A stretch of DNA of 64,000 nucleotides from Anaerococcus vaginalis. Lineage in GTDB: Bacteria > Bacillota > Clostridia > Tissierellales > Peptoniphilaceae. A program made the translations under genes and the position numbers. Every line of letters starts with the position of its first letter. Position 1 is the stretch's first letter. Under the pieces are notes generated by a model that saw only the letters and a list, made by a program, of their open reading frames with translations, was not told where the DNA came from and ran no database searches. Below are positions 16,411 to 24,031 of this stretch, piece after piece. Location of the stretch: positions 62,001 through 126,000 of the forward strand of contig JAGZMY010000005.1 in the NCBI GenBank assembly GCA_018363915.1, written 5' to 3'.

Positions 16411-16867
16411 TATTCATATCTCCATTATAATTTTCAATATTAATAATCATCTTATCAATAACATTACTAAATATTTCTAAATCTTTCTTATCTATATTTT
16501 TTGTCGCTATCTTTTCAATATCTCTCAAGTGATTTAAACCCTTTTGATACCTTTTGATAGCCAAATCTGTAAGAATAATTTTTTTAGATCTCAAATCCTT
16601 TTTATCAGTTTCTCTTACAATATATTCATTCGCTTCCATTTTTTTCAAAATATTCGATATTGTAGCTCGTCTTAGATTGAGAACTTCTTCCAAATCTCTT
16701 TGAAAAACGTCCCCTTCTTTATTTTCTATCAAATACGAAAAAATTTTTACTTGAGTTGGATTTGCTACATTAGAATGGTCATGTCCTGCGCAGTTTTTTA
16801 GTTCCGACATTTTTCTAATCATACAAATATCCAAATCTTTTATTTTTTTTAAAATTCCTTCTTGCAA
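16394..16867 (-). CDS. MarR-family transcriptional regulator
   Basis: A 157-residue winged-helix repressor. The central region FSYLIENKEGDVFQRDLEEVLNLRRATISNILKKMEANEYIVRE is a helix-turn-helix, and DKKDLRSKKIILTDLA is the typical wing. The N-terminal part contains CAGHD, which could supply a ligand- or redox-sensitive Cys/His site; this is only a suggestion. The start is a TTG preceded by GGAGG at 5 bases. It is the first gene of the operon with the two ABC subunits and DUF2871, an arrangement usual for autoregulated drug-exporter operons. A dyad overlapping the -35 box is a likely operator. Confidence 0.88.
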   Translation of the reverse strand: MQEGILKKIKDLDICMIRKMSELKNCAGHDHSNVANPTQVKIFSYLIENKEGDVFQRDLEEVLNLRRATISNILKKMEANEYIVRETDKKDLRSKKIILTDLAIKRYQKGLNHLRDIEKIATKNIDKKDLEIFSNVIDKMIINIENYNGDMNNDKII

Positions 16868-16888
16868 AATTTCCTCCTTGACGAAAAA

Positions 16889-16916
16889 ATTATACTTTGA
16901 GAATTTTAATTGTCAA
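16889..16916 (-). promoter_or_regulatory. Promoter of the marR-ABC operon
   Basis: On the minus strand TTGACA (16916-16911), 16 bases, TATAAT (16894-16889), about 22 bases before the TTG start of marR. Confidence 0.72.
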
Positions 16917-16926
16917 CTAGCTAACA
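16911..16926. promoter_or_regulatory. Candidate MarR operator
   Basis: The 16-bp imperfect palindrome TGTTAGCTAGTTGACA (minus strand; 6 of 8 positions symmetric) covers the -35 box of the marR operon. MarR proteins typically bind 16-20 bp dyads in this position. Confidence 0.45.
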
Positions 16927-16934
16927 TTATTTTA

Positions 16935-16983
16935 AAAAAAATTCCAGCTATATATTTTTAATTTAAAAAATTTATAGCTGGAT
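16935..16983 (-). terminator. Terminator after the thioesterase gene
   Basis: CCAGCTATA (16944-16952) and TATAGCTGG (16973-16981) form a 9-bp stem, followed on the minus strand by AATTTTTTTT. Confidence 0.8.
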
Positions 16984-16988
16984 TAATT

Positions 16989-17471
16989 TTACATATTATC
17001 TTTTACTTTAACTGCAACCATTTTTGCTTTTGCTCGGATTTCTCCTTTAGCTAACAATTCCATATTAATAATTGCTTTTCTTTCGCTAATTTCTTCAAGC
17101 TTTGCTATTACTTCAATTTCTTCATTCATTGGAGTTGGCTTTTTAAAATCAACTTCAAGTCTTGCTGTTATAAATCTTCCTATTAATGTATTTTCATCAA
17201 ATTCCAATCCCTTGTTGATATGAGCAAAATAAGCTGCTGAAGCTGTGCCATGACAATCAAAAATCATTGCAATCATTCCACCAAAAAGATTTTGAGGCAC
17301 TCCACCCGTATACATTTCATTTGGAATAATTTTTGCCCTTACAGTTTTTTTATCATCACTTGGGAAAGATTTTAAATGCAATCCCTTATCATTTTTTGGT
17401 CCACAACCCCAACAATGTTGAAATCTTTCGCCATAAGTTTCTTGTATAGAAATTTTTTTTGCATCTTTCAT
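16989..17471 (-). CDS. Hotdog-fold thioesterase (PaaI-like)
   Basis: A 160-residue single hotdog-domain protein. It shows an N-terminal CWGCG motif with GLHLKSF, the hotdog helix region NLFGGMIAMIFDCHGTASAAY, and the strand ARLEVDFKKPTPMNEEIEV, all characteristic of PaaI/FabZ-like acyl-CoA thioesterases; the Asp in IFDCHG is a candidate catalytic residue. It would hydrolyse an acyl-CoA or acyl-ACP thioester in the cytosol, with unknown chain specificity. The ribosome-binding site is AAGGAG. It follows the HExxH protein gene by 9 bases and shares its transcript, ending at a hairpin. The CWGCG cluster is retained in many clostridial members and might bind metal. Confidence 0.8.
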   Translation of the reverse strand: MKDAKKISIQETYGERFQHCWGCGPKNDKGLHLKSFPSDDKKTVRAKIIPNEMYTGGVPQNLFGGMIAMIFDCHGTASAAYFAHINKGLEFDENTLIGRFITARLEVDFKKPTPMNEEIEVIAKLEEISERKAIINMELLAKGEIRAKAKMVAVKVKDNM

Positions 17472-17480
17472 AAAAACTCC

Positions 17481-18521
17481 TTAATTTAAATTTTCTTTTA
17501 TAATGCTATATAAGCTTATATCTTTTTTGCCCTTATTATTTAATTTTTCTTGCCAATTTTTTACTTCAATCTTATCCAAATACTGGCACAAAAGTGCTCC
17601 TGATTCATAAACTATTTTTTCTCCGATTATACTTTGATTAATTTGTCCTTTTTTTATTGTTGGAACTATTTCATCAAATTTTACATTTTTTGTATTATCA
17701 AAATACAAAATCCCATAATCATATCCAACAATTTTTGCTGCTTTTATCGATACATAATTTGCAGCTCCCTCCATTGTTTCTTCAAAAATTTCAGCTTGGA
17801 TTTTTTCAGGATTAGTTTTTTCAAATCTTTCATCCATTACCTTTAAATATTCTTTACCCAAATTTTTTAAAGTATTTACATCAGCATTTTCATCAAGAGC
17901 TTTTTTAATTTTTCCTAAAATTTTATACTCCCTATCCAACAAATCTAATTCCTTATCATTGTAAGAATATCCCCTAAAAGTAATATTATCCCAATCTTTT
18001 TGCATATAATAATGCAAAGCCTCATGGCTTAGGAAAGGCAAAAAATGTAAAGATGAAAATTTTTTATTTATTGAATCTTTGTCATATTTTACATAAAAAA
18101 TATTATCCTTTCCCAAAATTTTATAATTTTTATCTTTAGTATTAAAATTTCCAATTAAATACTCAAATCTTTTTGGATACAATTTAGAAATCCTATAAAT
18201 ATTTATTTTATCTTCTTTGGTCTTTATTTTTTTAGCAAAAATCGACTTTATATTTTTATCCTTAGTAAGCAAATAAAAATTCCCGACAACATTTTTATTT
18301 ATTATCAATATATCCTTATCTTCAAGCCTATAATCTTTCCATAATTTTTCATCACTTTTTTGAAATTTATCGTATTCTTCTATAACTTGTCTATCTAATT
18401 TTGGCAAATTATCAAAGTCAGTTTTTAAAAATTTATTTGTCCCTAAACTTATAATAAAACCTATAAAAACAATTATCAAAATATATTTTAATTTTTTAAA
18501 TTTTTTTTCTTTCTTTTTCAT
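17481..18521 (-). CDS. Membrane-anchored putative zinc metallopeptidase (HExxH)
   Basis: I do not recognise a named family. The 346-residue protein has a basic cytoplasmic tip (MKKKEKKFKKLK), one hydrophobic helix at residues 13-28 (YILIIVFIGFIISLG), and a Lys-rich extracellular part. Residues 160-171 read FLPFLSHEALHY, giving an HExxH zinc motif at 166-170, and residues 246-257 (FEETMEGAANYV) provide acidic residues, including Glu251, that could be the third zinc ligand of a gluzincin-like fold. No cleavable signal peptide is obvious. AAAGAGAG precedes the start. It is upstream of the thioesterase in a two-gene unit. Proteolytic activity is an inference from the motif only. Confidence 0.65.
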   Translation of the reverse strand: MKKKEKKFKKLKYILIIVFIGFIISLGTNKFLKTDFDNLPKLDRQVIEEYDKFQKSDEKLWKDYRLEDKDILIINKNVVGNFYLLTKDKNIKSIFAKKIKTKEDKINIYRISKLYPKRFEYLIGNFNTKDKNYKILGKDNIFYVKYDKDSINKKFSSLHFLPFLSHEALHYYMQKDWDNITFRGYSYNDKELDLLDREYKILGKIKKALDENADVNTLKNLGKEYLKVMDERFEKTNPEKIQAEIFEETMEGAANYVSIKAAKIVGYDYGILYFDNTKNVKFDEIVPTIKKGQINQSIIGEKIVYESGALLCQYLDKIEVKNWQEKLNNKGKKDISLYSIIKENLN

Positions 18522-18614
18522 TTTTTCTCTCTTTTATTAAGACTTAACTTTATTAAAACCTATTTTATATTACAAAAATTCCACAAAAAAATCAAAATTT
18601 TTTAAAATAAAGAA

Positions 18615-18645
18615 ATAAAAAAGCATCTAAATACAGATGCCTTAA
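18615..18645 (-). terminator. Terminator after the prolyl-tRNA editing gene
   Basis: On the minus strand GGCATCT and AGATGC pair around GTATTT, followed by TTTTTTA, three bases past the stop codon at 18648. Confidence 0.8.
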
Positions 18646-18647
18646 AA

Positions 18648-19136
18648 TTACAATTCTATAATATTTACTTCATATCCTATATTATCCAAGTATTTGAACA
18701 AATCTTTTGTTTTTAAAAATAAAGTTTTTTCGTTTGTATTTGGATGAAAAGTCATTATTTCTTCATCTACAATTTCTTTATCCATGAAAAATTTTATATC
18801 ATGGTCTTCATTATTTAACAAACCAAAAGGAGAAACTGTTCCTGCTGGAAGTTTCATTTTTTCCATCAAAGAATTTTCAGATGCCATTTTTACTTTTTTT
18901 TCTCCAACTATATCTTTAAAACGATCCATATCTAATCTTTTATAATCATCCAATATAACCAAATAAAAATTTTTCTTTTTTCTATCTGTCAAAAACATAG
19001 ATTTAGTACGAACACCATCATGCCCTTCAATATATTTGTCAGCTTCTTCAGTTGTAAATGCAGGCGGATGATCAACTATTTTAAAATCTATTTCCAATTC
19101 CTTTAATTTATTTTCAACCATCTTATATTGATCCAT
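18648..19136 (-). CDS. prdX: Prolyl-tRNA editing protein (YbaK/ProXp/PrdX type)
   Basis: A 162-residue stand-alone editing domain that removes a wrong amino acid (alanine or cysteine) from tRNA-Pro. The N-terminal motif VDHPPAFTTEEADKY is typical of the PrdX/ProX branch, followed by the conserved central KSMFLTDRKKKNFYLVIL and the SPFGLLNN segment; the catalytic Lys of INS-type domains would be in the K-S-M-F-L region. Length is normal. AGGAGG lies upstream. It is monocistronic between two hairpin terminators. The window also encodes a ProS with its own inserted editing domain, so this protein likely adds a second trans-editing step. PrdX as symbol is by resemblance; no proline reductase operon is nearby. 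Confidence 0.85.
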   Translation of the reverse strand: MDQYKMVENKLKELEIDFKIVDHPPAFTTEEADKYIEGHDGVRTKSMFLTDRKKKNFYLVILDDYKRLDMDRFKDIVGEKKVKMASENSLMEKMKLPAGTVSPFGLLNNEDHDIKFFMDKEIVDEEIMTFHPNTNEKTLFLKTKDLFKYLDNIGYEVNIIEL

Positions 19137-19253
19137 TTTTTCCTCCTAATAATTATTTTCCCTTAAACATACTATACCCTTTAAAATTTTAGGCAAACAT
19201 TATGAAAATTTATTGAAAACTTAAAAGTTATGAATATATTTAAATTTACCAAA

Positions 19254-19281
19254 ATAAAAAACCTTCAAAATAATGAAGGTT
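19254..19281 (-). terminator. Terminator after apt
   Basis: AACCTTCA (19260-19267) and TGAAGGTT (19274-19281) form the stem, with a T-rich tail on the minus strand. Confidence 0.78.
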
Positions 19282-19286
19282 TGGTT

Positions 19287-19805
19287 TTAATGATCGTATT
19301 CGATTAATGAAATCACTTTATAATCTTTTAATTCTTCTCTTGCTTTAAGGCTTGTAAGTTCTATCAGAAATTCTAAGCAAACTATCTCGCCACCAAGTGA
19401 TTCTACTAATTTTGTACAAGCTTTTGCAGAGCCGCCTGTTGCTATTAAATCATCAACTATTACAACCTTATCCCCTTTATTCAAAGAGTCTTCGTGAATT
19501 TCTATTGTGCTTTGTCCGTATTCCAAATCATAAGATAAAGATTTTATTTCTCCTGGCAATTTCCCTGGTTTTCTAACTGGAATGAATCCTACATTCAATC
19601 TATCAGCAAGTGCTGCTCCAAAGATAAATCCTCTAGATTCTATTCCAATAATATAATCAAAATCTAAATCTTTTAATTTTTCTGCCATAAGGTCAATTGT
19701 TTCTTTGTAAGCCTCTTTGTTTTTTAAAAGAGTAGTTATATCTTTAAATGATATTCCTTCTTTTGGGTAATCTTCAATTACTCTTATTGTTGATTTGATG
19801 TCCAT
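19287..19805 (-). CDS. apt: Adenine phosphoribosyltransferase
   Basis: Cytosolic purine salvage enzyme converting adenine and PRPP to AMP. The 172-residue length is standard. It begins with SIRVIEDYPKEGISFKDIT-type sequence (here STIRVIEDYPKEGISF), contains IESRGFIFGAAL and RKPGKLPGE, and the PRPP-binding motif VVIVDDLIATGGSA near residue 120. AAAGGAG precedes the ATG. It is the last gene of a three-gene unit with the LCP protein (10 bases upstream) and the small-export-type membrane protein, and ends at a hairpin terminator. Confidence 0.95.
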   Translation of the reverse strand: MDIKSTIRVIEDYPKEGISFKDITTLLKNKEAYKETIDLMAEKLKDLDFDYIIGIESRGFIFGAALADRLNVGFIPVRKPGKLPGEIKSLSYDLEYGQSTIEIHEDSLNKGDKVVIVDDLIATGGSAKACTKLVESLGGEIVCLEFLIELTSLKAREELKDYKVISLIEYDH

Positions 19806-19815
19806 AATTTCTCCT

Positions 19816-20721
19816 TTATTCTTCTAATAAATAATTATATAATATTTTATTTCTCATATCTATTGTTGCTTCATTGTCAGGAATATAATAAGATATTCCA
19901 TCAATCATATCTGGGTATCCTGGAATTGTTTGTGTATTTATTTGGGCATCATCAATATTTTTAAATGCCCAGGCAAAAGATAAAATAGTTGTCATACTTA
20001 TATTTGAATCCATGTTTGAACTTACTTTTGAAATTACACCAGGAATTTTTATTATATTTTTTGGCCTTGTCATATTTTTTATAAATTGTACAACAAAATC
20101 TTGTTGGCAAGAAATTCTTCCCAAATCTGCATTTGCATATCCTTTTCTAAATCTACAATAATCAAGAGCTTGTTTTCCATTAAAATGATGAAGACCAGGT
20201 TCAATATTTTGAGCTGTTGCAATTTGGTCTGGAACATTTATATCCACTCCACCAAGTGCATCTACTCCATCTTCTACTGCCTGAAAACTAACTTCTGCAT
20301 AATAATCTAAATCGATTGACAAGAAATTTCTTATAGTTTTTATTGTATCGTCCATACCACCGTAAGAATGGGCAGCATTTATTTTATCCATATTCCCATC
20401 TACATCAACTCTTGTATCCCTAGGAATTGAAATTATATCTATGGTTTTGTTTTCTTTATTCATCAAAACAAGCATAAGTGTATCAGTTCTTGTACCAAAT
20501 TTTTCCCCAGTCGCATCCACACCTGCAAAAACAAATAACAATTCATCTTTATTTTTTTGCTCAATCTTGTTACCTTCTCCAAGATCACTTCCTGTAAAAT
20601 TATTTTCATCTTTTATTATTTGTGATCCTATAAATCCTCTTACAAGTTGAATTGCAAATAAAACTGTTAATCCCATTAAGATAATCAGTATTGCTTTTAT
20701 AATTCTTTTTTTTATATTCAT
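19816..20721 (-). CDS. LytR-CpsA-Psr (LCP) family cell wall glycopolymer ligase
   Basis: A 301-residue protein with a single N-terminal membrane anchor (IIKAILIILMGLTVLFAIQLV) and an extracellular LCP domain. Conserved features are FVFAGVDATGEKFGTRTDTLMLV, the Arg-rich IISIPRDTRVDV, a DKINAAHSYGG segment, and the late LDYCRFRKGYANADLGRISCQQDF block with Arg and Asp residues that bind the polyprenyl-pyrophosphate substrate. LCP proteins transfer teichoic acid or other polymers to peptidoglycan. AAGGAG lies upstream. It lies between the small-export protein and apt in one transcript; the neighbouring LTA-synthase-like gene also concerns the envelope. Confidence 0.92.
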   Translation of the reverse strand: MNIKKRIIKAILIILMGLTVLFAIQLVRGFIGSQIIKDENNFTGSDLGEGNKIEQKNKDELLFVFAGVDATGEKFGTRTDTLMLVLMNKENKTIDIISIPRDTRVDVDGNMDKINAAHSYGGMDDTIKTIRNFLSIDLDYYAEVSFQAVEDGVDALGGVDINVPDQIATAQNIEPGLHHFNGKQALDYCRFRKGYANADLGRISCQQDFVVQFIKNMTRPKNIIKIPGVISKVSSNMDSNISMTTILSFAWAFKNIDDAQINTQTIPGYPDMIDGISYYIPDNEATIDMRNKILYNYLLEE

Positions 20722-20729
20722 ATAACTCC

Positions 20730-21203
20730 TTAAAAGAAAAAACTAGAAAAAGTATAAATAATAATTCCTGCAATTACATTTCCAACTGCTATCATCGACA
20801 AAGATCTTTTTTTATTTAAGCCAAGAATTGATGCAATCAAAGATCCCATCCAAACTCCTGTCCCCGGCAAAGGAATTGCTACAAATAAAAATAAACCTAA
20901 ATATTCATATTTTTTTATTTTTCCTTCTTTTTTCTCAGCCTTTTTCAAAGCCCAAGCTGCAATTTTTTTAAGTTTAGCATTATTTTTCATGTATGCAAAA
21001 ATTGGCATAATCCATAATAGTATAAAAATTGCTGGAATAGTTGAACCAATAATTGAATACAAATAAGCTTTAACTGGTTTAAATCCCATTGCAAGACCAA
21101 TAGGAATTGAACCTTTTAACTCTATTAAAGGCAGCATGCTAATAATTATTAGGGCTATTTCATTTGAAAAACTTGATCTAATAAAATCTATTAGACTTTG
21201 CAT
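20730..21203 (-). CDS. Small multi-drug export family membrane protein (COG2426)
   Basis: A 157-residue protein with four to five hydrophobic segments. The N-terminal LIIISMLPLIELKGSIPIGLAMGFKP and the segment FLFVAIPLPGTGVWMGSLIASILGL are the two re-entrant-like repeats typical of the COG2426 / small multi-drug export family, related to the DedA/VTT fold. The name rests on a weak historical link to drug export; the actual substrate is unknown, and lipid flipping is possible by analogy. AAAGGAG precedes the ATG. It is first in the unit with the LCP gene and apt. Confidence 0.85.
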   Translation of the reverse strand: MQSLIDFIRSSFSNEIALIIISMLPLIELKGSIPIGLAMGFKPVKAYLYSIIGSTIPAIFILLWIMPIFAYMKNNAKLKKIAAWALKKAEKKEGKIKKYEYLGLFLFVAIPLPGTGVWMGSLIASILGLNKKRSLSMIAVGNVIAGIIIYTFSSFFF

Positions 21204-21256
21204 TGATTCTCCTTTTTAAATTCTTATGTAGCTATTATATCATATTATTTAAACAT

Positions 21257-21290
21257 GAAAAAACCGAAACCAAGATTTACTTGGTTTCGG
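21257..21290 (-). terminator. Terminator of the LTA-synthase-like gene
   Basis: CCGAAACCAAG (21264-21274) and CTTGGTTTCGG (21280-21290) form a perfect 11-bp stem with TTTTTT on the minus strand. Confidence 0.9.
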
Positions 21291-21296
21291 AAAATT

Positions 21297-23858
21297 TTAT
21301 TTTGAAGCTTCATTAAAATATTTATTTGATTTTGTATCTTGCTTCATTTCATAATAAATTAAGGAATTTAATTTATTATTTCTCTTTATAAATTCTTCAT
21401 CTTTGCTTACTTCTTGACCTTCATTATTATATATTTGTTTAGTTGAAATAATTGGATAATCCTTGTGCATATCTAACATATATTTTTGATATGCTGATAA
21501 TTTAATTCCACCAGCTTTTTCTAATAAATATGGCATTAAGTAATTTACTGATATATTTACATCCTTATCCTCTTCAATATCATAATTTGCCCAAATAGTA
21601 AGAGGCGTATGGAAAACATCCTTATTTGTATAGTTGTCATTTGAGTTTATCAACTTCATAAATACATCGTAGTTTTGTGGTTGATGATCACCAAATATAC
21701 AAAGTATTGTTGGTTCCTTATAAGATTTGAAGTATTCGATTAGATTTTTTAAATCCTCATCAGATTTTTTAAGCAAGTTTACATAATGGCTTGCCCCTTG
21801 ATCATCTCCATTATTTTCATTTAAAACTTTGATGTCTCCAGGAATATTTGATGTATAACCACCATGATTTTGCATTGATACAAGATATGCAAAAAGAGGT
21901 TTGTCATCAGATTTATTTTCAAATTGCTCTTTTATTTTGTCATAAGCAACTGAATCTTTTAAAAATCCATTTGTTGATTCAAAATTATTTGGGTTTTGGT
22001 CATAATCTGGTAAAAATGCAATATTTTTAAATCCTAAATTTGGCCATACTTCTTGTCTTGAATAATTTGTTGGTTTATTTGGATGAGTTATAAATGTTTC
22101 ATAACCTTGATTTTCCAAAATTCTTGCTACTGATGTGTGACCTTCTTTTACATATTGTTGGAATGGATAAGCTCCTAGTGGGAAAAATGTCAAAGGAACT
22201 GAAGTTAAAGTTTCGTATTCTGAATTTACTGTTCCTCCACCAAGAACTGAAACATAAGCATTTCCTTGAATTGCATTTTCTTCTAAAGATCTTTGGAAAG
22301 CAATTGGATTTTCACTTAATTTTAAATTTCCTTTTCCATAATAATCAGCAAGAGCTTCAGATTGAATCATTACAATATTTGGTTTCTTATTATCTTTTGT
22401 TCCAATATCTTTGTTGTAATATTCTTCTAATGTATTTTCTACTTCTTTTTCATCATAGCCTCTTGGTGCTGTAAGAATTTGGTTTGCAAAAATTCTATAA
22501 AAACTATATGGCGAACCTTCGACATAATAAGTTCTTGATGGTCTCCACAAGTTTACTCCAACTCCATTTTGCTTGATAAAATAATTTACGCTAACTACAG
22601 TAATCAATCCAAACATCGTACAATAACCAACAAGTTGTTTTGCATAAGACTTCTTGGAAATTGTAATTTTTCCTTCATTTATAGAAGAAATTACTAAAAG
22701 CCACAAGCTTGCAAGTGAAAATGCCATTAATGAATGTCCATTTAATTGAATAACTGTATCTTTTGCAACATCAGCTGCAACTCCAAGTGATCCCAAAAAT
22801 GCTGGTATAAGAGGAGAATCTCTCAATATATACAAAGCATCATTAGCAATACCAAAAGCAATTGATAAAACTAAAATGAAAATCATTGAAAGTCTTTTTT
22901 TCCTAATTACAATATATATTAAAACTTGGATTAAGAATAAAATTAAAGCATTTATTAATATATAAATTACTTCCATTGAAGCAAAATTTGGATTGTAAGC
23001 TGATTCCAATATATAAAATGACATGAATGGATTTAGGATAAATAAAATCCAATTTGTCATATCAAGTGCTTTTATGTTTTGTTTTCTCTTGTAAATACTT
23101 TTCATTCCAAGAGATGCTAAAAATACAATTGATATAAATTCTACCAAATCATTATAAGTAAATGGTGCACGGAAGAAAGTAAAATAAATTTCATTATTTA
23201 CATGATCTCTTAGTTTACTCAAACCATAAACAGATACACCAAAAACTAAAAAATTCAAAATATAATCTTTACCTATGTATAAGATTTCTTTTTTCTTATT
23301 TTCCGCCTTTTCTATTCTTCTTATTAAGTTATAAATAAAAAATGAGAATAGAACTATTGAGCCTATAAAAATTAATGTTTGTGTAAGAATTGATAAAAAG
23401 TCTGTGTAATTAATATCTACGTATGACCTATTATCAGATGAGCTAGCATACATTGTCATTGTATGGTCTTTTAAATAAGTCATCACAGCTGTAGAATATT
23501 TTGGACTTGTTTCAAAATTTACTGTTAATTTATTAAACATCAATCTTGGACTAGGTTTAATACTTAATTTACTATCCTTGCTATAACCATTTGTTTGAAT
23601 TGGATAGCCCGTTTTTGTATTTGCCTTTGTCCATCCTTTAATATCAACCTTGTTTAAGTCTAAAAGTTTATCTCCTTGATAAATCGAATTAATTTTAAAA
23701 TTATTCGAATATTGGCTGCTAGGTTCCAATTGACTAATTTCAATTTTTTCGTTTGTATAAACTTTAAAAGAAAAATCTTCAATAAAGCTTTGAATAAAAA
23801 GCATTACAATCAAAGAAATTACAAACGAAGTAATTTTTAATTTTTTATTTTTATTCAT
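21297..23858 (-). CDS. LTA synthase family protein (membrane sulfatase-fold phosphoglycerol transferase), long form
   Basis: An 853-residue membrane enzyme. TM1 (residues 8-25) is followed by a polar segment of about 125 residues, then TM2 near 157-178 and about eight further helices. The extracellular sulfatase-fold domain starts near residue 494: NIVMIQSEALADYYG, then GGGTVNSEYETLTS with the Thr expected to be the nucleophile, later HPNKPTNYSR, and CIFGDHQPQNYD with metal-binding Asp/His. Family members polymerise glycerol phosphate from phosphatidylglycerol into lipoteichoic acid. Typical LtaS proteins have five helices and about 650 residues, so this is a long clostridial-type variant. 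GAGAGG precedes the ATG. Monocistronic. Whether it is the main LTA synthase is not known. Confidence 0.87.
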   Translation of the reverse strand: MNKNKKLKITSFVISLIVMLFIQSFIEDFSFKVYTNEKIEISQLEPSSQYSNNFKINSIYQGDKLLDLNKVDIKGWTKANTKTGYPIQTNGYSKDSKLSIKPSPRLMFNKLTVNFETSPKYSTAVMTYLKDHTMTMYASSSDNRSYVDINYTDFLSILTQTLIFIGSIVLFSFFIYNLIRRIEKAENKKKEILYIGKDYILNFLVFGVSVYGLSKLRDHVNNEIYFTFFRAPFTYNDLVEFISIVFLASLGMKSIYKRKQNIKALDMTNWILFILNPFMSFYILESAYNPNFASMEVIYILINALILFLIQVLIYIVIRKKRLSMIFILVLSIAFGIANDALYILRDSPLIPAFLGSLGVAADVAKDTVIQLNGHSLMAFSLASLWLLVISSINEGKITISKKSYAKQLVGYCTMFGLITVVSVNYFIKQNGVGVNLWRPSRTYYVEGSPYSFYRIFANQILTAPRGYDEKEVENTLEEYYNKDIGTKDNKKPNIVMIQSEALADYYGKGNLKLSENPIAFQRSLEENAIQGNAYVSVLGGGTVNSEYETLTSVPLTFFPLGAYPFQQYVKEGHTSVARILENQGYETFITHPNKPTNYSRQEVWPNLGFKNIAFLPDYDQNPNNFESTNGFLKDSVAYDKIKEQFENKSDDKPLFAYLVSMQNHGGYTSNIPGDIKVLNENNGDDQGASHYVNLLKKSDEDLKNLIEYFKSYKEPTILCIFGDHQPQNYDVFMKLINSNDNYTNKDVFHTPLTIWANYDIEEDKDVNISVNYLMPYLLEKAGGIKLSAYQKYMLDMHKDYPIISTKQIYNNEGQEVSKDEEFIKRNNKLNSLIYYEMKQDTKSNKYFNEASK

Positions 23859-24031
23859 TTAATCCTCTCTTTTCTAATTGTGAATTTTTTATATATTTTA
23901 TGTTAAATTAATGTAAATTTACCAATACAATTATACATTATATCACAGATTATGTAAATAAAATGTCTAATTTCAAAAATTTATTTTTAAATTTTTTTAA
24001 GTATAATATTGGATAAAAGAAAGGATTAAAA

